Shown here piece after piece: positions 36,495 through 44,807 of a stretch of DNA of 64,000 nt. How positions within the stretch are numbered: position 1 is the stretch's first letter; each line of letters begins with the position of its first letter. The stretch is taken from positions 37,828 through 101,827 of the forward strand of contig NZ_BMFW01000012.1 of NCBI RefSeq assembly GCF_014639275.1, read 5' to 3'. The notes below the pieces were generated by a model, which worked only from the letters and a program-made list of their open reading frames with translations, was not told the DNA's origin and searched no databases. A program made the translations under genes and the position numbers. This DNA comes from Arthrobacter liuii (GTDB lineage Bacteria; Actinomycetota; Actinomycetes; Actinomycetales; Micrococcaceae).

Positions 36495-37913
36495 GTGACT
36501 AGCGAACAGACAACGACATTTGATCTCTCGGCATCCTTCAAGGCCTACGACGTCCGTGGGATTGTGGGCGAGTCGATCACCGCCGAAATCGTCGAAGCCG
36601 TGGGGGCCGCGTTCGTGGATGTCCTGCAGCTTGAAGGCCAGACCATCGTGGTGGGCGGGGACATGCGTCCCTCCTCCCCCGAGTTCTCCAAGGCCTTCGC
36701 CAACGGAGCGGCAACCCGGGGTGCCAACGTGGAGCTGCTGGACCTGATCTCCACGGATGAGCTGTACTTTGCCTGCGGGTTCCTCAACCGCGCCGGGGCA
36801 ACCTTCACCGCCAGCCACAACCCCGCCGAGTACAACGGGATCAAGATGGCGAAGGCGGGCGCCGTCCCCATCTCCTCCGAGTCCGGCCTCAAGGAAATCC
36901 AGGCCCTTGCCGAGCAGTACCTCAATAAAGGTGCCATCCCCGCTGCCGGCACCCGTGGCCTCATCAGTGTCCGCGACGTGCTCAAGGCCTACTCCGAGTA
37001 CCTCCGCAAGCTCGTGGACCTTTCCGCGTCCCGCCCCCTGAAGGTGGTGGTGGACGCCGGCAACGGCATGGCCGGCCTGACCACCCCGGCCGTCCTGGGT
37101 GACGCGCTGCTGCCCAAGCTGCCCTTCGACGTCGTTCCGCTGTACTTCGAGCTGGACGGTTCCTTCCCCAACCATCCGGCCAACCCGCTGGAGCCGGAGA
37201 ACCTGCGCGACCTGCAGGCGGCTGTTATCGAGCACGGTGCGGACATCGGCCTGGCCTTCGACGGCGACGCCGACCGCTGCTTCGTCATCGATGAGAAGGG
37301 CCAGCCCGTGTCGCCGTCGGCCATCACGGGCATGGTGGCGCGCCGCGAGATCGCCCGGGCCAAGGCCCAGGGCGAGGAAAAGCCCGCCATCATCCACAAC
37401 CTGCTCACCTCACGCGCCGTCCCCGAGCTGGTGGAGCACGACGGCGGACGCGCCGTACGCACGCGCGTGGGGCACTCCTTCATCAAGGCAGTCATGGCAG
37501 AGGAAGGCGCAGTGTTCGGCGGAGAGCACTCCGCGCACTTCTACTTCCGCGACTTCTGGAACGCTGACACCGGCATGCTGGCTGCCATGCACGTCCTGGC
37601 AGCCCTGGGCGAGCAGGACGGCCCGCTCTCCGAACTGGCGCGCGAATACGAGCCCTACATCAGCTCCGGCGAGATCAACTCCGAGGTGGAGGACAAGCCG
37701 GCCGCGGTGGAGCGTGTGCGCCAGGCGTTCGCGGACGACGACCTCACCATCGATTCCCTGGACGGCAGCACCTTCACGGCCAACGACGGCAGCTACTGGT
37801 TCAACCTGCGCCCGTCCAACACCGAGCCGTTCCTGCGGCTGAATGCCGAGGCCACGGAGCGGGCCACCATGGAACGCGTCCGCGACCGCGTCCTGTCCCT
37901 GGTGCGGGCCTAG
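36495..37913 (+). CDS. manB: phosphomannomutase/phosphoglucomutase
   Basis: 472 residues from GTG 36495; the upstream extension is antisense to recQ. It has the four-domain alpha-D-phosphohexomutase fold with FKAYDVRG near the N-terminus, the phosphoserine loop TASHNPAEYNGIK (Ser107), the metal loop DGDADRC near 256-262 and the sugar-binding GGEHSAH. The phosphate-binding loop RPSNTEPFLR is near the C-terminus. It interconverts hexose-1- and hexose-6-phosphates for envelope glycan precursors. The next gene begins six bases after its stop, so they are co-transcribed. Confidence 0.93.
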   Translation: MTSEQTTTFDLSASFKAYDVRGIVGESITAEIVEAVGAAFVDVLQLEGQTIVVGGDMRPSSPEFSKAFANGAATRGANVELLDLISTDELYFACGFLNRAGATFTASHNPAEYNGIKMAKAGAVPISSESGLKEIQALAEQYLNKGAIPAAGTRGLISVRDVLKAYSEYLRKLVDLSASRPLKVVVDAGNGMAGLTTPAVLGDALLPKLPFDVVPLYFELDGSFPNHPANPLEPENLRDLQAAVIEHGADIGLAFDGDADRCFVIDEKGQPVSPSAITGMVARREIARAKAQGEEKPAIIHNLLTSRAVPELVEHDGGRAVRTRVGHSFIKAVMAEEGAVFGGEHSAHFYFRDFWNADTGMLAAMHVLAALGEQDGPLSELAREYEPYISSGEINSEVEDKPAAVERVRQAFADDDLTIDSLDGSTFTANDGSYWFNLRPSNTEPFLRLNAEATERATMERVRDRVLSLVRA

Positions 37914-37919
37914 CAGCGG

Positions 37920-38417
37920 ATGACTGACCACACCGGGCAGGCAACGGAAGGGCACGGCGGGCAGGAGGGCTGGCGCGATTCCGTCTCCGAGGCCACGGCA
38001 ACGGACCTGGAGAACCTCCTGGGCACGGGCGTGAGTGCGGCCCAGGAGCAACTCCAGCGCAACGGCGGCTTCCTGCCGTTCGCGCTGACGGTGCAGAACG
38101 ACGGCGAGGTGCGGCTGGTTGCCGTCTCGCCCTCGGATGCCGCGGCGGGGACAGACGGGGATTTCGACGCCGATGCCATGATCCACGACCTGCAGGCCCT
38201 CCTCCGCCAGAACCGGGACGACTTCCGCGCCGCCGCCGTGGTCTGCGACATCCTGCTGGTTGAGGAGGATTCGGACGCCATCCACGTGGCCGCCGAGCAC
38301 CGGGATGGTTCCCTTTTCGCAGCCGTGCTGCCGTACGCTGCCAACGCAACCACCCAGTCCTGGGAATTCGGCGAGCTGGGTGCGGATTCCAGCGAACCCG
38401 CCATCTGGGTGGACTAG
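37920..38417 (+). CDS. hypothetical protein co-transcribed with manB
   Basis: 165 residues from ATG 37920, six bases after manB. Acidic and soluble, with an alpha/beta pattern: VSAAQEQLQRNGGFLPFALTV, a helical DAMIHDLQALLRQNRDDF and a strand region AAVVCDILLVEED. No signal peptide, membrane segment or known catalytic motif is seen. The pattern resembles small actinobacterial conserved hypotheticals. A function tied to manB or the following regulator cannot be shown. Confidence 0.75.
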   Translation: MTDHTGQATEGHGGQEGWRDSVSEATATDLENLLGTGVSAAQEQLQRNGGFLPFALTVQNDGEVRLVAVSPSDAAAGTDGDFDADAMIHDLQALLRQNRDDFRAAAVVCDILLVEEDSDAIHVAAEHRDGSLFAAVLPYAANATTQSWEFGELGADSSEPAIWVD

Positions 38418-38432
38418 ACCGGACCTGCAGCA

Positions 38433-38882
38433 ATGAAGATCAATGCCTTCGCTGACGTCAGCCTGCGCGCACTCATGGTGCTCGCAGCCGTTCCGGACGG
38501 CACGCTGCTCACCACCCAAAGCATTGCGGACTCCGTGGGAACGCCCTACAACCACGTGAGCAAGGCAATGGCCAAGTTGCGGAGCATGGGCCTTATTGAG
38601 GTGGTCCGCGGCCGCTCCGGGGGTTCGCGGCTCAGTCCTGCGGGACGCATCGCCACCGTGGGCCAGATCCTGCGCCAGCTTGATACCCGCACCGATCCCG
38701 CCGAGTGCATGGCACCCGGGGGCAACTGCCCCCTGATCAATGAGTGCAGGCTCCGCGGGGCGCTGGCGCGGGCCCGCGAGGCCTTCTATGCCGAGCTTGA
38801 CTCCGTGGTCATCGCGGACCTCCCGCAGGCCCGGCAAATGGCACCGGTCTTCCAGATGATCGGCCTCCGCCCCGGGCTTTAA
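38433..38882 (+). CDS. nsrR: Rrf2-family [Fe-S] regulator, NsrR-like
   Basis: 149 residues. Winged helix (1-75) with IADSVGTPYNHVSKAMAKL and the Rrf2 wing RGRSGGSRLSPAG. Three cysteines, Cys92, Cys99 and Cys105 (ECMAPGGNCPLINEC), sit where NsrR binds its iron-sulfur cluster. NsrR senses nitric oxide and derepresses flavohemoglobin. The hmp gene starts 140 bp downstream with three palindromes in between, so the pair forms a self-contained NO response unit. Assignment to NsrR rather than another Rrf2 member rests on cysteine spacing and this context. Confidence 0.87.
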   Translation: MKINAFADVSLRALMVLAAVPDGTLLTTQSIADSVGTPYNHVSKAMAKLRSMGLIEVVRGRSGGSRLSPAGRIATVGQILRQLDTRTDPAECMAPGGNCPLINECRLRGALARAREAFYAELDSVVIADLPQARQMAPVFQMIGLRPGL

Positions 38883-38910
38883 GCGCCGAGTATCCGGGCG
38901 CGCGCTATCG

Positions 38911-38924
38911 GTTTGATTTCAAAC
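38911..38924. promoter_or_regulatory. palindrome 1 before hmp
   Basis: GTTTGATTTCAAAC is a perfect 6-2-6 palindrome in the nsrR-hmp intergenic gap, directly abutting palindrome 2. Confidence 0.4.
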
Positions 38925-38941
38925 TTCTACAAGGTGTAGAA
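38925..38941. promoter_or_regulatory. palindrome 2 before hmp
   Basis: TTCTACAAGGTGTAGAA is a perfect 7-3-7 palindrome. Its CTAC core resembles part of Streptomyces NsrR boxes. Confidence 0.45.
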
Positions 38942-38954
38942 CGGAGGCAGAAAT

Positions 38955-38975
38955 ACTCGCATTCCAAATACGAGT
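38955..38975. promoter_or_regulatory. palindrome 3 before hmp, best NsrR-box candidate
   Basis: ACTCGCATT, 3-bp centre, AATACGAGT: nine-base arms with one mismatch. The CATT/AAAT core recalls NsrR operators. It ends 47 bp upstream of the hmp ATG, a suitable position for repression. Confidence 0.5.
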
Positions 38976-39022
38976 TTTCCCCCGGCCGGACGAAGGCCCC
39001 GGCCATAACCTCAGGAGTTCAG

Positions 39023-40183
39023 ATGCTCTCGGACAAGTCCCGCCCCGTCATTGAGGCCACCCTGCCGCTGGTCGGCTCCAGGATCGGATCCATCACCCCC
39101 AACTTCTACGCCCGCCTCTTCGCGGCGCACCCCGAACTGATGGATGGCCTGTTCAGCCGCTCCAACCAGCGCTCTGGCAACCAACAGCAGGCCCTCGCCG
39201 GGAGCATCGCCGCTTTCGCCACCCACCTGGTGAACAACCCGGGCACCATGCCGGAAACCGTCCTGTCACGCATCGCTCACCGGCACGCCTCCCTGGGCAT
39301 CACCCAGCCGCAGTACCAGGTGGTCTACGAGCACCTGTTCGGGGCCATCGCCGAAGACCTCGCCGAGGTCATCACCCCTGAGATCGCCGAAGCCTGGACC
39401 GAGGTCTACTGGCTGATGGCGGACGCCCTGATCAAGCTCGAAAAAGGCCTCTACGCAGCCCAGGCCAATGACAGGATGTGGATGCCCTGGCGGGTGGCGG
39501 CAAAGACGCCCGCCGGCACCGGCTCCATGACCTTCACCCTCGAGCCCGCCGATGACACCCCGGTCACCCCCGCCCTGCCCGGCCAGTACGTCAGCGTGAA
39601 GGTGGCACTTCCAGACGGACTGCGGCAGGTCCGCCAGTACTCGCTCTCCGGCGATGCAGGCACCAGCCGCAGCTTCACCACCAAACTGGACGACGGCGGC
39701 GAGGTCTCCCCCGTGCTGCACAACACGGTCCAGGTGGGCGACGTCGTCGAGATCTCCAACCCCTACGGCGAGATCACGCTCAAGGAGGGCGACGGTCCGG
39801 TGGTCCTCGCGTCCGCCGGCATCGGCTGCACCCCCACCGCATCGATCCTCCGCTCCCTCGCCGAGTCCGGCTCCGACCGCCAGGTCCTGGTTCTGCACGC
39901 GGAAAGCACCCTGGACAGCTGGGCCCTGCGCAGCCAGATGACGGACGACGTCGAACGCCTGGATGGAGCCGAGCTGCAGCTCTGGCTGGAGAAGCCGGCG
40001 GCCGGCGCCAAGGAAGGATTCATGTCCCTGCGCGAAGTGGACCTGCCCGCCGACGCCTCCCTGTACCTGTGCGGCCCCCTGCCGTTCATGAAGAACATCC
40101 GCAACGAGGCCATCAACGCCGGCATCCCGGCCACCAAGATCCACTACGAGGTCTTCGGCCCGGACATCTGGCTCGCCAGCTAA
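39023..40183 (+). CDS. hmp: flavohemoglobin, nitric oxide dioxygenase
   Basis: 386 residues from ATG 39023 (AGGAG 7 nt upstream). The globin domain (1-140) has distal Tyr29 in TPNFYARLF and proximal His88 in RIAHRHASLGI. The ferredoxin-reductase domain has RQYSLS (FAD), GIGCTP near residue 270 (NAD(P)H) and YLCGPLPFM at the end. It oxidises NO to nitrate with O2 and NAD(P)H in the cytosol. Upstream nsrR-like gene and palindromes indicate NO-responsive control. A strong bidirectional terminator follows. Confidence 0.95.
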   Translation: MLSDKSRPVIEATLPLVGSRIGSITPNFYARLFAAHPELMDGLFSRSNQRSGNQQQALAGSIAAFATHLVNNPGTMPETVLSRIAHRHASLGITQPQYQVVYEHLFGAIAEDLAEVITPEIAEAWTEVYWLMADALIKLEKGLYAAQANDRMWMPWRVAAKTPAGTGSMTFTLEPADDTPVTPALPGQYVSVKVALPDGLRQVRQYSLSGDAGTSRSFTTKLDDGGEVSPVLHNTVQVGDVVEISNPYGEITLKEGDGPVVLASAGIGCTPTASILRSLAESGSDRQVLVLHAESTLDSWALRSQMTDDVERLDGAELQLWLEKPAAGAKEGFMSLREVDLPADASLYLCGPLPFMKNIRNEAINAGIPATKIHYEVFGPDIWLAS

Positions 40184-40255
40184 GGTCACTTCGACTGCTC
40201 CGTACCGGCCGTTTTGACCCCTCAGAAGGGCCGTTGCGGAGCAATCGATGGAGGA

Positions 40256-40303
40256 ACGACGGCGGCCCCGCACCTTTTCGAGAGGGTGCGGGGCCGCCGT
40301 CGT
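40256..40303. terminator. bidirectional terminator between hmp and pckG
   Basis: Perfect 19-bp arms (ACGACGGCGGCCCCGCACC and its complement) with a 10-nt loop sit between convergent genes ending at 40183 and 40317. Confidence 0.85.
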
Positions 40304-40316
40304 TGGAGCCTGCAGG

Positions 40317-42149
40317 CTAGTGCGCGGACATCCGTTCCTTCAGGGAATCCAGCTCGGCGCGCAGGGCGTCCGGCAGCGAGTCACCGAACTTCGCGTACCA
40401 CTCCTCGATGGACGCGAGCTCGGCGTCCCATTCCCCGCGGTCGACGCGGACGGCATCTTCAACATGGGCGTGGGTCATGTCAAGGTCGGTGAGGTCCAGG
40501 GAGTGCCCGGCGGGAACGTATCCGATGGGGGTTTCAACGGCATCGGCCTTGCCTTCGATACGCTCGATGGCCCACTTGAGCACGCGGGCGTTGTCGCCGA
40601 AGCCCGGCCATGCAAAGCCGCCGTCCGCGGTGCGGCGGAACCAGTTCACCAGGAAGATGTGCGGCAGTCGCTCCGGGTTGGCCTTGCTGGACACGCTGAT
40701 CCAGTGCTTCAGGTAGTCGCCGGCGTTGTAACCGATGAACGGCAGCATGGCCATGGGGTCGCGGCGGAGCACGCCGACCTGGCCGGCCGCGGCGGCCGTA
40801 GTCTCGGAGGAAAGTGTCGACCCCATGAAGATGCCGTTGGTCCAGCTGCGGGCCTGGGTTACCAGGGGAACGGTGGTCTTGCGGCGTCCGCCGAAGAGGA
40901 TGGCGGATAATTCCACACCCTCCGGGCTGTAGTACTCGTCGGCAAGCATGTCGATCTGGGCGATCGGCGTGCAGAAACGGGAGTTCGGGTGCGCGGCGGG
41001 CTTGTCCGAGTCGGGTGTCCAGGAGTTGCCCTCCCAGTCGGTCAGGTGCGCCGGAACCTCGTCCGTCATTCCCTCCCACCACACGCCGCCGTCGTCGGTA
41101 AGGGCAACATTGGTAAAGATGCTGTGTCCCTTGGCAATGGCGCGCATGGCGTTGGGATTGGTGCCCCAGCCGGTGCCGGGGGCAACGCCGAAGAGGCCGG
41201 CTTCCGGGTTGGTGGCGCGGAGTTCGCCTTCCTTGCCGATCCGCATCCAGGTGATGTCGTCACCCAGGGTCTCGACTTCCCAGCCTTCGATGGTGGGGTC
41301 CAGCAGCGCGAGGTTGGTCTTTCCGCAGGCAGACGGGAAGGCCGCCGAGACGTAGTAATTCTTCTTCTCGGGGGAAGTCAGCTTGAGGATGAGCATGTGC
41401 TCGGCAAGCCAGCCCTCATCCCGGGCCATCACGGAGGCAATGCGCAGGGCGTAGCACTTCTTGCCCAGCAGCGCGTTGCCGCCGTAGCCGGAACCGAAGG
41501 ACCAGATGGAGCGCTCTTCGGGGAAGTGGACAATCCACTTGTCCGGGTTGCAGGGCCAGGAGACGTCTTCCTGGCCCTGCTCCAGCGGGGCACCCAGGGA
41601 GTGCAGGGCGGGGACGAAAAACGCGTTGGTGCGGGTGATCTTGTCCAGCACGGCCGTGCCGATGTTGGCCATGATCCGCATGGAGGCAACAACGTAGGCG
41701 CTGTCGGTGATCTCCACGCCGAACTTGGGGTCCTCGGCGTCGAGGTGGCCCATGACGAACGGGATAACGTACATGGTGCGGCCGCGCATGGAGCCGGCGA
41801 ATAGCCCGCGCAGCTTGTCCTTCATCTCCCGCGGGTCCATCCAGTTATTGGTGAAGCCGGCGTCGCGCCTGTTTTCCGAGCAGATGAAGGTCTGTTCCTC
41901 GACGCGGGCAACGTCAGCGGGATCCGAGAACGCGGCGAAGGAATTCGGGAACAGGTCCTGGTTGAGCCGGGTCAAAGTTCCGGCAGCCACAAGCTCGTCG
42001 GTGAGACGGGTGTTTTCCTCTTCGGACCCGTCAACCCAGTAAATGCGGTCCGGCTGCGTAAGCTCAGCAACCTCTTCGACCCATGCCAGCAAGCCGGCAT
42101 GTGTGGTGGGTGCTTTCTCAAGCAGCGGCTTCTGCGCCAGATCGCCCAT
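40317..42149 (-). CDS. pckG: phosphoenolpyruvate carboxykinase (GTP)
   Basis: 610 residues from ATG 42149, preceded by GAGGAAGGG; an ATG at 42173 is weaker. Signatures of GTP-type PEPCK: the P-loop [10 protein letters not shown] with active-site Cys275, [22 protein letters not shown] and the GTP-binding FxPxxGYNxGDY-like segment. It makes PEP from oxaloacetate in gluconeogenesis, in the cytosol. A CRP-like palindrome lies about 150 bp upstream, consistent with carbon-source control. Confidence 0.95.
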   Translation of the reverse strand: MGDLAQKPLLEKAPTTHAGLLAWVEEVAELTQPDRIYWVDGSEEENTRLTDELVAAGTLTRLNQDLFPNSFAAFSDPADVARVEEQTFICSENRRDAGFTNNWMDPREMKDKLRGLFAGSMRGRTMYVIPFVMGHLDAEDPKFGVEITDSAYVVASMRIMANIGTAVLDKITRTNAFFVPALHSLGAPLEQGQEDVSWPCNPDKWIVHFPEERSIWSFGSGYGGNALLGKKCYALRIASVMARDEGWLAEHMLILKLTSPEKKNYYVSAAFPSACGKTNLALLDPTIEGWEVETLGDDITWMRIGKEGELRATNPEAGLFGVAPGTGWGTNPNAMRAIAKGHSIFTNVALTDDGGVWWEGMTDEVPAHLTDWEGNSWTPDSDKPAAHPNSRFCTPIAQIDMLADEYYSPEGVELSAILFGGRRKTTVPLVTQARSWTNGIFMGSTLSSETTAAAAGQVGVLRRDPMAMLPFIGYNAGDYLKHWISVSSKANPERLPHIFLVNWFRRTADGGFAWPGFGDNARVLKWAIERIEGKADAVETPIGYVPAGHSLDLTDLDMTHAHVEDAVRVDRGEWDAELASIEEWYAKFGDSLPDALRAELDSLKERMSAH

Positions 42150-42297
42150 TGCAGTTCCCTTCCTCGGGTTCATCGGTGTGTCCTAAATGCTATGGTCCGG
42201 ACCAGTGGAGTTTTTGGGGAGTTTGCCTGACATATCCGGTGACCGAAAGTGAATTCCGCGGAAAATCAAGGAATTATAGCGACAAAATCGGACATTA

Positions 42298-42313
42298 AGT
42301 GACGAAGGTCACC
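42298..42313. promoter_or_regulatory. CRP/GlxR-like site upstream of pckG
   Basis: AGTGA, six bases, TCACC fits the GTGA-N6-TCAC core recognised by cAMP-receptor-type regulators. It is 150 bp upstream of the pckG start and 114 bp before the tRNA-Arg gene, in an AT-richer gap. Confidence 0.4.
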
Positions 42314-42426
42314 TAGACCGGTATAGTTGCGGAGATTACAGCTTTCCCGATTTGGCACTACGGGCCCTGCTCGCGTAAAGTAATTCGAGGTTCGGGGAGA
42401 GCGGTTCTTCTCCCGGGACACGCAAT

Positions 42427-42503
<77 letters not shown>

Positions 42504-42505
42504 AC

Positions 42506-42541
42506 AAGGTCCGCACTGGTACGCCGGTGTGGACCTTTTTT
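42506..42541 (+). terminator. terminator after tRNA-Arg
   Basis: AAGGTCC and GGACCTT with an inner CAC/GTG stem, then a TTTTTT run. Confidence 0.85.
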
Positions 42542-42578
42542 GCGTCGCCAGGACGGTGATCCCCGCTAGGCTTTGCAC

Positions 42579-44033
42579 ATGGAGCCCGAGGCCGTTGAGC
42601 GCGAATTTGATGTTGTAGTTATCGGCGCAGGCGCCGTAGGGGAAAACGTTGCGGACCGCATTGTCCGGGGCGGCCTGACAGCCGTACTGGTGGAAGCGGA
42701 ACTGGTAGGCGGCGAATGCTCCTACTGGGCGTGCATGCCATCGAAGGCACTCCTCCGGCCCGGCACGGCACTCCACGGGGCGCAGACGACGCCGGGCGCC
42801 AAGGAGGCTGTCACCCGAACCCTTAGCGCCGCTGCGGTCCTGGAACGCCGGAACTACTTCACGTCCAACTGGCAGGATGACAGCCAGGTGTCGTGGGTGG
42901 AGGACACCGGCATCGAACTGCTGCGCGGCCACGCGTGGCTGACCGGCCCCAAGTCAATCGAGGTGGCTGGCCTGGACGGAAATCAGCACCTCTTACGGGC
43001 GCGGCACGCCGTAGTGCTGGCCACCGGCTCAACCCCCAACACCCCGCCCATCGAGGGATTGCAGGACGTGCAGGTATGGGGCACCCGCGAAGCGACGTCG
43101 GCACGCGAGGTTCCAGAGCGCTTGACAGTATTGGGCGGCGGAGTGGCTGGAACGGAACTGGCCCAGGCCTTTGCCCGGCTGGGCTCAAGGGTCACCCTGG
43201 TGGCGCGCAGCGGACTGCTGCGCAATTTTCCGGAGGAGGCGGCCACCCTGGTGGCCGCAGGGCTGCGGGCTGACGGCGTCGAACTCCGGCTCAACTCCGC
43301 CACGGAGCGGATCAGCAGGAACGACGACGGCACACTCACCGTCAGCCTGGCGGACGGCACCAGCGTCACGGCCGGGAAAGTCCTGGTTTCCACTGGGCGC
43401 CACCCCGCCCTGGAAGGCCTTGGGCTCGAAAGCGTTGGCTTCGAGCCGGACGAATCCGGGCACCTGGCCCTGTCAACGGACACCTCGGGCCTGGTTCAGG
43501 GACTGCCCGGCGACGACCCTTGGCTCTACGCGGTGGGGGACGCCGCAGGCAAGAACCTCTTCACCCACCAGGGCAAGTACGAGGCACGCGCCACCGGGGA
43601 AGCCATCGTGGCACGCGCCAAGGGCGAGCTCAAGGGAACCCCCGATGACTGGAGCCGCTGCGCCCAGACCGCCAACCAGCATGCGGTGCCCAGCGTCGTA
43701 TTCACGGACCCGGAGCTGGCCAGTGTGGGACGAACCGTGGAGGCGGCAAGGAAGGACGGGTACAACGCCTCCTCCGTGGAACTACCCATCCAGGTGGCCG
43801 GGTCCTCCCTCCACTCTGAGAACTATGAGGGGTGGGCGCAGCTGGTGGTCGACGAAGACCGAAAGGTCCTGCTGGGCGCAACGTTCGCGGGCCCGGACGT
43901 TGCCGAATTGCTGCATGCGGCCACGATCGCCGTGGTGGGCGAAATTCCACTGGACCGGCTCTGGCACGCCGTGCCGTCCTACCCCACCATCAGCGAGGTA
44001 TGGCTCCGCCTGCTGGAGAAATATGGCCTGTAA
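42579..44033 (+). CDS. pyridine nucleotide-disulfide oxidoreductase homologue with altered active site
   Basis: 484 residues from ATG 42579. FAD motif VVIGAGAVGENVADRI (13-28), redox motif GGECSYWACMPSK with Cys47 and Cys52, NAD motif VLGGGVAGTELAQAF and FAD motif YAVGDAAGKN. The family (lipoamide dehydrogenase, mercuric reductase) keeps the two-cysteine spacing, but the loop between them reads SYWA rather than the usual LNVG or VNVG. The C-terminal HPT catalytic histidine is replaced: SYPTISE puts Tyr468 there, with Glu473 kept. It probably reduces a different electron acceptor. The ribosome site is weak. Confidence 0.87.
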   Translation: MEPEAVEREFDVVVIGAGAVGENVADRIVRGGLTAVLVEAELVGGECSYWACMPSKALLRPGTALHGAQTTPGAKEAVTRTLSAAAVLERRNYFTSNWQDDSQVSWVEDTGIELLRGHAWLTGPKSIEVAGLDGNQHLLRARHAVVLATGSTPNTPPIEGLQDVQVWGTREATSAREVPERLTVLGGGVAGTELAQAFARLGSRVTLVARSGLLRNFPEEAATLVAAGLRADGVELRLNSATERISRNDDGTLTVSLADGTSVTAGKVLVSTGRHPALEGLGLESVGFEPDESGHLALSTDTSGLVQGLPGDDPWLYAVGDAAGKNLFTHQGKYEARATGEAIVARAKGELKGTPDDWSRCAQTANQHAVPSVVFTDPELASVGRTVEAARKDGYNASSVELPIQVAGSSLHSENYEGWAQLVVDEDRKVLLGATFAGPDVAELLHAATIAVVGEIPLDRLWHAVPSYPTISEVWLRLLEKYGL

Positions 44034-44044
44034 GGCGTTTATTT

Positions 44045-44062
44045 GAACTGACTGGTCAGTTC
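44045..44062. promoter_or_regulatory. TetR-type operator
   Basis: GAACTGACTGGTCAGTTC is an 8-2-8 palindrome resembling the ACTGACCGGTCAGT-type sites of TetR regulators. It ends 40 bp before the first gene of the operon that also encodes a TetR protein. Confidence 0.65.
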
Positions 44063-44102
44063 GGTTAGCCTTGATGCAGACTTCTTCTGCGAAAGGCAAT
44101 CC

Positions 44103-44807
44103 TTGCTCTCAGCACACCAGCTCCAGGCCAAAGGACGCCGGGATCCGCTGCTTCCCCCCACTTCACTGACTGCCGCCCGCGGCGAACTGCTGCTTGTCGC
44201 CGGAGGGCGGCAGGACCAGCGCACCGCATTGTCCCTCCTGCTCAGCGGCAGGATGAAGGCGGCCGGCGGCCAGCTCAGCTGGAATGGCAGTTCCCGGACC
44301 AAGCAGCTCCGCCTGGCCGCGGCCCTGGTGGACTCCCCCGGCGTCAATGAACCCGAGGAGCACCTCAGCGTCCGCGACCTGGTGACCGAGGACCTGGCCC
44401 TGATACCCCGCCGCTACCGGGGGGCGCTGCTCAGCGGCCCGTGGCTCAAGGTCAATCGCTTCGAGGACATCGCGGGCCTGTGGACGGAACAGCTGGACCC
44501 CCAGCGGCGGCTCGAACTGCTGACCTCGCTGGCCCTGGCCAATCCCCGCACGGACCTGCTCGTGGTGGACTCCCCGGACCGCCACAGTGCAGATGAACTC
44601 ACGTGGCTGCCGCGCCTCAGGGAGTTGGCGTACGACGCCGGGCGGCCACTCGCCGTCGTGGCGGCAGTCAGTGCCGTCCCCGCGTCGTGGGACGGCCCGG
44701 TTGCCGTAATCGGCAACGCCGCGCCTGAACCGGCCCCTGCCACCCTTGGCGGCGGGACCTCCCCGGAAAACCATGAATTGAAACTCGAAACCGAGGTCGC
44801 CAAGTGA
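44103..44807 (+). CDS. degenerate ABC-transporter ATPase-like protein
   Basis: 234 residues from TTG 44103, with GAAAGG 5 nt upstream. The protein has ABC-ATPase layout, but the Walker A loop reads GGRQDQRT (34-41) without the GKS/T needed for phosphate binding. There is no LSGGQ signature. A Walker B-like DLLVVDSPDR is at 151-160, with Ser-Pro-Asp in place of Asp-Glu-Pro. ATP hydrolysis therefore looks impaired. It overlaps the YhgE/Pip gene by four bases, so it probably acts as its partner. Confidence 0.75.
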   Translation: MLSAHQLQAKGRRDPLLPPTSLTAARGELLLVAGGRQDQRTALSLLLSGRMKAAGGQLSWNGSSRTKQLRLAAALVDSPGVNEPEEHLSVRDLVTEDLALIPRRYRGALLSGPWLKVNRFEDIAGLWTEQLDPQRRLELLTSLALANPRTDLLVVDSPDRHSADELTWLPRLRELAYDAGRPLAVVAAVSAVPASWDGPVAVIGNAAPEPAPATLGGGTSPENHELKLETEVAK

